A stretch of 10,000 nt of DNA from Kiritimatiellota bacterium. Lineage in GTDB: Bacteria; Verrucomicrobiota; Kiritimatiellia; JAAZAB01. The stretch lies in contig VSJD01000021.1 of the NCBI GenBank assembly GCA_008636095.1, forward strand, positions 1-10,000. Direction: 5' to 3'. Both the position numbers and the translations under genes were made by a program. Of the stretch, positions 6,217-10,000 are shown one piece after another. The notes beneath the pieces are model-generated. The model was not told where the DNA came from and searched no databases. It saw nothing but the letters and a program-made list of their open reading frames with translations. The number at the start of each line of letters is the position of its first letter. The first letter of the stretch is position 1.

Positions 6217-7617
6217 TTACATAATTTCTTTCAGGCGTCCGGCCGACTTCGCACCGTTCTCGCCAGGTGCCAACACGCGGGCTTCAACACCGAGGGGGTT
6301 GGGCAACTTTGTATCGGTGTCTATACCGGCCAACTCATAAATACTGCCGAGGAGATCAATCGGATACACAGGCCGATCCTTGACTTCTTCGCCTTTCGCA
6401 TCCGACGAGCCGATCACATGGCCGCCTTTGAATCCACCGCCGGCAACCAGGACTGAGAAAACGTTGCCATAATGGCCGCGACCGCCGTTCCAGGGCGGTT
6501 GCCAGTCAACCTTCGGAGTTCTGCCAAACTCACCGCAACACCAGACAATGGTACTCTCCAATAAACCGCGATCAGACAAATCCTGCAGCAGCATCGCCAG
6601 GCCCTGGTCCAACTGCGGACATTGCCGGCGCATGGTCTGGAAGTGATTGGCGTGCGTATCCCAACCTCCAGGGTAGTTGATGGTAACGTAAGGGACGCCG
6701 ACTTCGACCAGCCTCCGCGCCACCAGGCAGTCCTGCCCGAACGTATGCCGGCCGTAGCGATTCCTCAATTCCGGTTTCTCCTTTGAGAGATCGAACACCT
6801 CTTTGCCTTTACCCAAAATCAGGTCATACGCCTGTTTCTCAGCATCATCTGAAACCGCCAGCTGTGGATTACCTCGCATTGCGTTGCCCATCGTGTTCAT
6901 TTTGTGGAGGAAATCGCGCCGGGCTTTCTGCCGCTCGTCGGTGATGCCCCGGGCGATGACGCCTTCTACTTCGAACCGGGCCGCGTTCGGATCGCCACCC
7001 GTAGCAAATGGGTTATATCTCGATCCCAGAAAACCCGATTCGGAAAACCGTCCCTGTGACTGGGTCAACACCACATAGGGTGGAATCAGCCCCTTGTATC
7101 CGGCATTGTAACCTTTAAGCAGCGCGAACACGGCGCCAATACAAGGATAAGACAGCTGCTCGCCGGGCATGTGCCCGGTCTGCATCAGGTAAGCCGCCGT
7201 TTCATGGCCATTGTTGCGATGGGTCATGCTGCGAATGATGGAATACTTATCGGCCTGCTTTGCCAGTTCGGGAAACAATTCGCCAAGCTGGATCCCGTTT
7301 ACATTGGTAGGGATCGCAGCCTTCAACTGACCAGTGTATTCGTAGCCCGCATCCGGTTTCGGATCCCAGGTATCCGTATGCGACATGCCACCCCACAAGA
7401 AGATCTGGATAACCGCCCTGGCTTTGGGTTGGGCCGGGGTTTTGGACGGTTGCGTATCGGCCGCCAACGCCTCAAAATTAAGCCTGTCGGCCAGCAGCAA
7501 CCCAGTCATGCCGATAAGACCGCGACGTAGCGCCTCACGTCTGGAAATCGGCATACCGCACATGCCCGTTAAATCAGAGCTCGGCGACTTATTCTTTGAA
7601 CTGTGTTTTGCGCTCAT
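6217..7617 (-). CDS. DUF1501 family protein, Tat-exported
   Basis: This encodes a 466-residue protein, normal for the family. Residues 25-45 form a twin-arginine signal (S-R-R-E-A-L-R then a hydrophobic stretch), implying export of a folded protein. Family motifs in the alkaline-phosphatase/sulfatase-like fold are: F-L-W-G-G-M-S-H-T-D-T-W-D-P-K-P (73-88), H-R-N-N-G-H-E-T (133-140), G-G-W-D-T-H (317-322), C-G-E-F-G-R-T-P-K (361-369) and G-R-G-H-Y-G (379-384). The Asp/His residues in these motifs are positioned like the metal ligands of that superfamily, but no substrate is established for DUF1501. The ATG at 7617 lacks a clear Shine-Dalgarno, and the M at residue 19 is an alternative start just before the Tat signal. 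It lies 57 bases after the DUF1549/DUF1553 gene and 77 before the PPC protein gene. The DUF1549/DUF1553-DUF1501 pairing is a conserved planctomycete/verrucomicrobial module. Confidence 0.95.
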   Translation of the reverse strand: MSAKHSSKNKSPSSDLTGMCGMPISRREALRRGLIGMTGLLLADRLNFEALAADTQPSKTPAQPKARAVIQIFLWGGMSHTDTWDPKPDAGYEYTGQLKAAIPTNVNGIQLGELFPELAKQADKYSIIRSMTHRNNGHETAAYLMQTGHMPGEQLSYPCIGAVFALLKGYNAGYKGLIPPYVVLTQSQGRFSESGFLGSRYNPFATGGDPNAARFEVEGVIARGITDERQKARRDFLHKMNTMGNAMRGNPQLAVSDDAEKQAYDLILGKGKEVFDLSKEKPELRNRYGRHTFGQDCLVARRLVEVGVPYVTINYPGGWDTHANHFQTMRRQCPQLDQGLAMLLQDLSDRGLLESTIVWCCGEFGRTPKVDWQPPWNGGRGHYGNVFSVLVAGGGFKGGHVIGSSDAKGEEVKDRPVYPIDLLGSIYELAGIDTDTKLPNPLGVEARVLAPGENGAKSAGRLKEIM

Positions 7618-7674
7618 GTTTTCAGTAGCTTTTCATTCTCATCTGGCCATGTCGGAAACGTTGTTGTGCGCCGG

Positions 7675-9324
7675 TCAATGTCGATAAAGAAATTCATCGC
7701 TGTTGATTAATGCCCAGACGAGGTCAATCCAAGCCTCACGTCCCTTCACCACGCCTGACTTGGCATACGCCTCCGCGTTCTTAACTTCGTCAGCCGTCGG
7801 AAAACGTGAAAGAACCGTCAGGTAAAGATCATCCATGATTTCTTGTGACTTGCGTTTGGAACTTATGATTGCCTTCAATTTTGGGCCTTCTTCAAGCTTG
7901 CGCTGGATATGGCTCGAATTCAGCATGTGCATCCGCTGGGTGGGCGAAGGACGGTTAACGCGTTCATTTTCCATGCCGGTAACACGCGCCGGGTGACCAA
8001 ACAAATCCAGGAAGGGACTGGTGATGCTGCCATCCGGCAGAGCAATCGCGGGCTTGTTATCCGGAATAAAGGTGAATGGTTCCGGAATGGCGCTGGTGTA
8101 CAGGTCCGACGTGCCGGTGATCTGGTTGATGGCATCGATTAAGACCTCCGCATCCAATCGGCGCAACGGATAGAACGCGAAATTGGCCTCACCCTGGGGA
8201 ACATCAGGCTTGGGAATGATGGAGGAAAGCTGATACGTTCTTGAGTTAAGTATCAACCGGCAGATGTGTTTCATGTCGTAATGATTCGCGACAAACTCCT
8301 TCTGCAAGTAGGCCAGTAGTGCGGGATTGATTGGCGGGTTGTTCGGCCGAATGTCGTCCGGCTCATGAATAATGCCGCGCCCAAAAAACCAGGACCAGAT
8401 GCGATTCACGATGTTGGCTGTAAACCAGGCATTTTTCGGGGTAATCAACCAGTCGGCGAAGACCTCGCGCGGATCCCGGTCCGGGGGTAATTTCTTGACC
8501 TTGGTCCCATCCGGAAAGATAGCCGCTTGCGGCACACTGCGAACAGACTTCGTGACCGCCCCTTGTGCCACGGCATTGGCAACTTGTTGGGATACGCTAT
8601 TGGTAATCCGTGCGAGGTCCTCCTTGTTGGGATCCCAGAAAACTATTTCCTCCTTCCACTCCCTGGTAGGCTTGTAACTGATCTGCGCGAAAAAGACCGC
8701 CATGCCTGACAGATAGTTTTTCGGCCAGAACTCGGCCCTCGATCCCATGAAGGTCAAGGCCACGGTTGTCGCGATGCCTTCCGGGGTCTTATTCTGCATG
8801 GCGCGATAGAAGTTGACCTGTCCAACGCGAAAATTACTGCCGTTTGCCGTGAGCATCTCACGGACGAATTGGTCATACGGTTTGTTGTCCCTGATGGACG
8901 TCCGAATCCAGTGGTGATACACCTGCGCCGCATTGGGCCACAGATTGATGGGAAACTCTGCCTTGACCCGCAACAGATCACCCCATTTCATCGCCCGGTA
9001 ATCGGCAAACTCCTCCCGCTCCAGCAGACGATCAACCAAAGCGGAGCGTTTGTTCCGGTCCTGATCCTGAATGAACTCGCGCGCTTCCTTCGCAGTGGGC
9101 AGTGTGCCGATCACGTCCAGAAAGGCGCGGCGGACGAACACCGCATCGGAGCAGATGGATGGGTGGATACCCAACTTCGACAACTTGCGGTAGACGAGTT
9201 TATTGATCGGGCTTTCCGGGGTCGTACAGACAGAACTTTCAAAAATGTTTTGTTCCGGTCCCGATGCCGCGATTCCGCTCAGGGCCGCCAAGAAGAACAC
9301 TGCCGAAATCAACGAAGTCTTCAT
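7675..9324 (-). CDS. DUF1549/DUF1553 protein without cytochrome c motif
   Basis: This encodes a 549-residue protein and is the first gene of the operon. It has a Sec signal at residues 1-20. DUF1549 spans ~38-235, with R-R-A-F-L-D-V-I-G-T-L-P-T (65-77) and L-V-D-R-L-L-E-R-E-E-F-A (96-107). DUF1553 spans ~285-546, with N-R-I-W-S-W-F-F-G-R-G-I (307-318), S-R-T-Y-Q-L-S (361-367), L-R-R-L-D-A-E-V-L-I-D-A-I (387-399), and the terminal A-L-I-N-S-D-E-F-L-Y-R-H. Many relatives have an N-terminal cytochrome c-like domain and, near the end of DUF1549, a C-x-x-C-H segment. Here that place reads L-T-F-M-G-S-R-A-E-F-W-P-K (190-202), with no CxxCH anywhere in the protein. It is a compact, heme-less version. 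The start at 9324 has only a weak ribosome-binding site (GGG directly before ATG). The biochemical role is unknown, probably periplasmic, acting with the DUF1501 partner. Confidence 0.94.
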   Translation of the reverse strand: MKTSLISAVFFLAALSGIAASGPEQNIFESSVCTTPESPINKLVYRKLSKLGIHPSICSDAVFVRRAFLDVIGTLPTAKEAREFIQDQDRNKRSALVDRLLEREEFADYRAMKWGDLLRVKAEFPINLWPNAAQVYHHWIRTSIRDNKPYDQFVREMLTANGSNFRVGQVNFYRAMQNKTPEGIATTVALTFMGSRAEFWPKNYLSGMAVFFAQISYKPTREWKEEIVFWDPNKEDLARITNSVSQQVANAVAQGAVTKSVRSVPQAAIFPDGTKVKKLPPDRDPREVFADWLITPKNAWFTANIVNRIWSWFFGRGIIHEPDDIRPNNPPINPALLAYLQKEFVANHYDMKHICRLILNSRTYQLSSIIPKPDVPQGEANFAFYPLRRLDAEVLIDAINQITGTSDLYTSAIPEPFTFIPDNKPAIALPDGSITSPFLDLFGHPARVTGMENERVNRPSPTQRMHMLNSSHIQRKLEEGPKLKAIISSKRKSQEIMDDLYLTVLSRFPTADEVKNAEAYAKSGVVKGREAWIDLVWALINSDEFLYRH

Positions 9325-9365
9325 CCCGGATTACTGATAAGAAATTACTTATTGTGGGAACAATT

Positions 9366-9383
9366 CTGAAGTTCCGACTTCAG
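9366..9383. promoter_or_regulatory. stem-loop in leader of the DUF1553 operon
   Basis: CTGAAGT-TCCG-ACTTCAG is a perfect 7-bp stem with a 4-base loop, 42 bases upstream of the DUF1549/DUF1553 start. A second perfect stem, TTAAAG-GAA-CTTTAA, lies at 9401-9415. They could be operator sites or leader RNA structure; no -10/-35 pair is clear on the minus strand. Confidence 0.4.
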
Positions 9384-9503
9384 CGCTCTTGTCCCGGTTA
9401 TTAAAGGAACTTTAACCCAGGCATGGCCTCACGGCAAGGATTTTGTCTTTTTTTCGGTAAGGCCTCAGTTACGCGGGTATCACCAAAGTTATACCACCCA
9501 AAC

Positions 9504-9572
9504 AGAGATGTCTCGACTTCGCTCGACATGACACACAGCAACGGTCATTTCGAGCTTAAGCGAGGAATCTCG
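9504..9572. repeat. imperfect inverted repeat, dispersed-repeat type
   Basis: The left arm at 9504-9533 (AGAGATGTCTCGACTTCGCT then CGACATGACA) is roughly the reverse complement of the right arm at 9543-9572 (GGTCATTTCGAGCTTAAGCG then AGGAATCTCG), with a 9-base spacer. The arms share GAGAT, CTCG, GCTCGA and ATGAC blocks. Sequences of this form (GAGAT-TCTCGACTTCGCTCG-ATGAC) occur as dispersed palindromic repeats in several bacterial phyla; the resemblance is from memory. Confidence 0.6.
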
Positions 9573-9678
9573 CCTGCGGTGGACAAACCTCGTTGCAGGC
9601 GCAACCGTATACATACCCACCCACGTAACTGAGGGGGTACTCTTTCCGCTTCTCGCGCTTTCGGAAATCCGTTAGGGA

Positions 9679-9707
9679 TTGACATTCCGGCCCGCTCCAT
9701 CTACCAT
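9679..9707 (+). promoter_or_regulatory. sigma70-like promoter
   Basis: A perfect -35 box, TTGACA (9679-9684), is followed after exactly 17 bases by TACCAT (9702-9707; 4 of 6 matches to TATAAT, including the conserved TA and final T). It points toward the partial gene at 9902, with a transcript start expected near 9714 and a leader of about 190 bases. Confidence 0.6.
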
Positions 9708-9755
9708 CGCTGTACTTACCATGAAAACCGTTTCTTACTTGCCATGCCTAACTCA

Positions 9756-9803
9756 CAAGAGCGGCGCATGGCTGTGTCATGCATAGTTCAAGAGCGGCGC
9801 ATG
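9756..9803 (+). repeat. 15-bp direct repeat in the leader of the right-end gene
   Basis: CAAGAGCGGCGCATG occurs identically at 9756-9770 and 9789-9803, with a 33-base period (about three helical turns). Both copies lie between the promoter and the start of the gene at 9902. They may be paired protein-binding sites, or two units of a dispersed repeat. Confidence 0.6.
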
Positions 9804-9901
9804 AATACCGGACAAGGGACCTCCGCCAGCAGAGGCCGAGAAGCAATTTATTATCTGATCCCGTCCAGGTCAGGCGGCGAATTAGGAAAAGATTTTAGCG
9901 C

Positions 9902-10000
9902 ATGTCAATCCAACGGGCAATATTTCCGGCACTGTTGGTGCTGGCGCTGATCCACGGCGGCCGCACCGAGGATATCAAAATGAATCAACTGACTCCCCAG
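9902..10000 (+). CDS. N-terminus of a secreted protein (3' truncated by window edge)
   Basis: From the ATG at 9902 the frame is open to the end of the window (33 codons). It begins M-S-I-Q-R-A-I-F-P-A-L-L-V-L-A-L-I-H-G-G-R, a typical Sec signal: one basic residue and a hydrophobic core (7-17), with possible cleavage near residues 20-22. AGGA at 9884-9887 lies 14 bases upstream, somewhat far for a Shine-Dalgarno. The visible mature part (T-E-D-I-K-M-N-Q-L-T-P-Q) is too short to assign a family. It is divergent from the DUF1501 operon and served by the promoter at 9679-9707. Confidence 0.6.
   Translation, partial: MSIQRAIFPALLVLALIHGGRTEDIKMNQLTPQ

Larger units (their letters stand above)
9325..9678. 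other. intergenic region upstream of the minus operon
   Basis: No gene is supported. It contains the operon leader with two palindromes (9366-9383 and 9401-9415), the ~69-bp inverted repeat at 9504-9572, and a further inverted repeat GCCTGC (9572-9577) / GCAGGC (9595-9600). Open frames here lack start signals and are not convincing. Confidence 0.4.

Noticed and set aside
8869..9369. 166-codon plus-strand open frame opposite the DUF1549/DUF1553 gene
   Set aside because: It mirrors a strongly supported gene and shows no recognisable domain or ribosome-binding site.
9721..9786. 21-codon ORF in the leader of the right-end gene (leader peptide candidate)
   Set aside because: Its ATG would lie only about 8 bases after the predicted transcript start, with no ribosome-binding site and no attenuator structure recognised.
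9756..9803. CRISPR-like repeat pair
   Set aside because: There are only two units, the repeat is 15 bp, the spacing is 18 bases and there are no cas genes.

Overview
The window looks like chromosomal DNA of an environmental Verrucomicrobiota bacterium (Pedosphaera/Limisphaerales-like), or less likely a Planctomycetota relative. The basis is the gene families. A DUF1549/DUF1553 protein, a Tat-exported DUF1501 protein and a large PPC/IPT-repeat protein form one minus-strand operon, a hallmark of that superphylum. Other genes encode a LamG protein with a SHOCT tail and several small lipoproteins. No rRNA, tRNA, CRISPR array or complete insertion sequence was seen.

Layout. Positions 1-430 hold the 3' end of a DUF6788-like small ORF and, just after it, a stop-interrupted remnant resembling DruA/DUF4338; together they look like mobile-element debris. 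Positions 491-988 (+) and 1153-1752 (-) are two convergent lipoprotein genes, both vaguely DUF2846-like, with a long imperfect hairpin between them. Positions 2205-2759 (-) form a very AT-rich island carrying a YkgJ-type zinc/iron-chelating cysteine-cluster gene. Its last ~24 codons are GC-rich, as if the gene had been joined to unrelated DNA. It is followed at about 2890-2938 by a compact multi-hairpin element. Positions 3138-4007 (+) encode the secreted LamG-SHOCT protein, which converges on the large minus-strand operon. A 38-bp imperfect palindrome lies in the gap between them.

The operon reads right to left: DUF1549/DUF1553 (9324-7675), DUF1501 (7617-6217), PPC/IPT protein (6139-4094). 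All three have export signals. They probably form a set acting in the periplasm or at the cell surface on polymeric substrates, although no member of the DUF1501/DUF1553 pair has an assigned reaction that can be read from sequence. The DUF1549 protein has lost the heme-type CxxCH motif usually seen in the family.

The right end (9325-9901) is intergenic. It holds small palindromes upstream of the operon, a ~69-bp imperfect inverted repeat of a dispersed-repeat type, a clear sigma70-like promoter and a 15-bp direct repeat. These lead into the start of a divergent secreted protein at 9902 that runs off the window.

No clear new multi-gene system is visible. The most unusual items are the chimeric AT-rich YkgJ island, the structured elements beside it and at the right end, and the heme-less DUF1549 variant.
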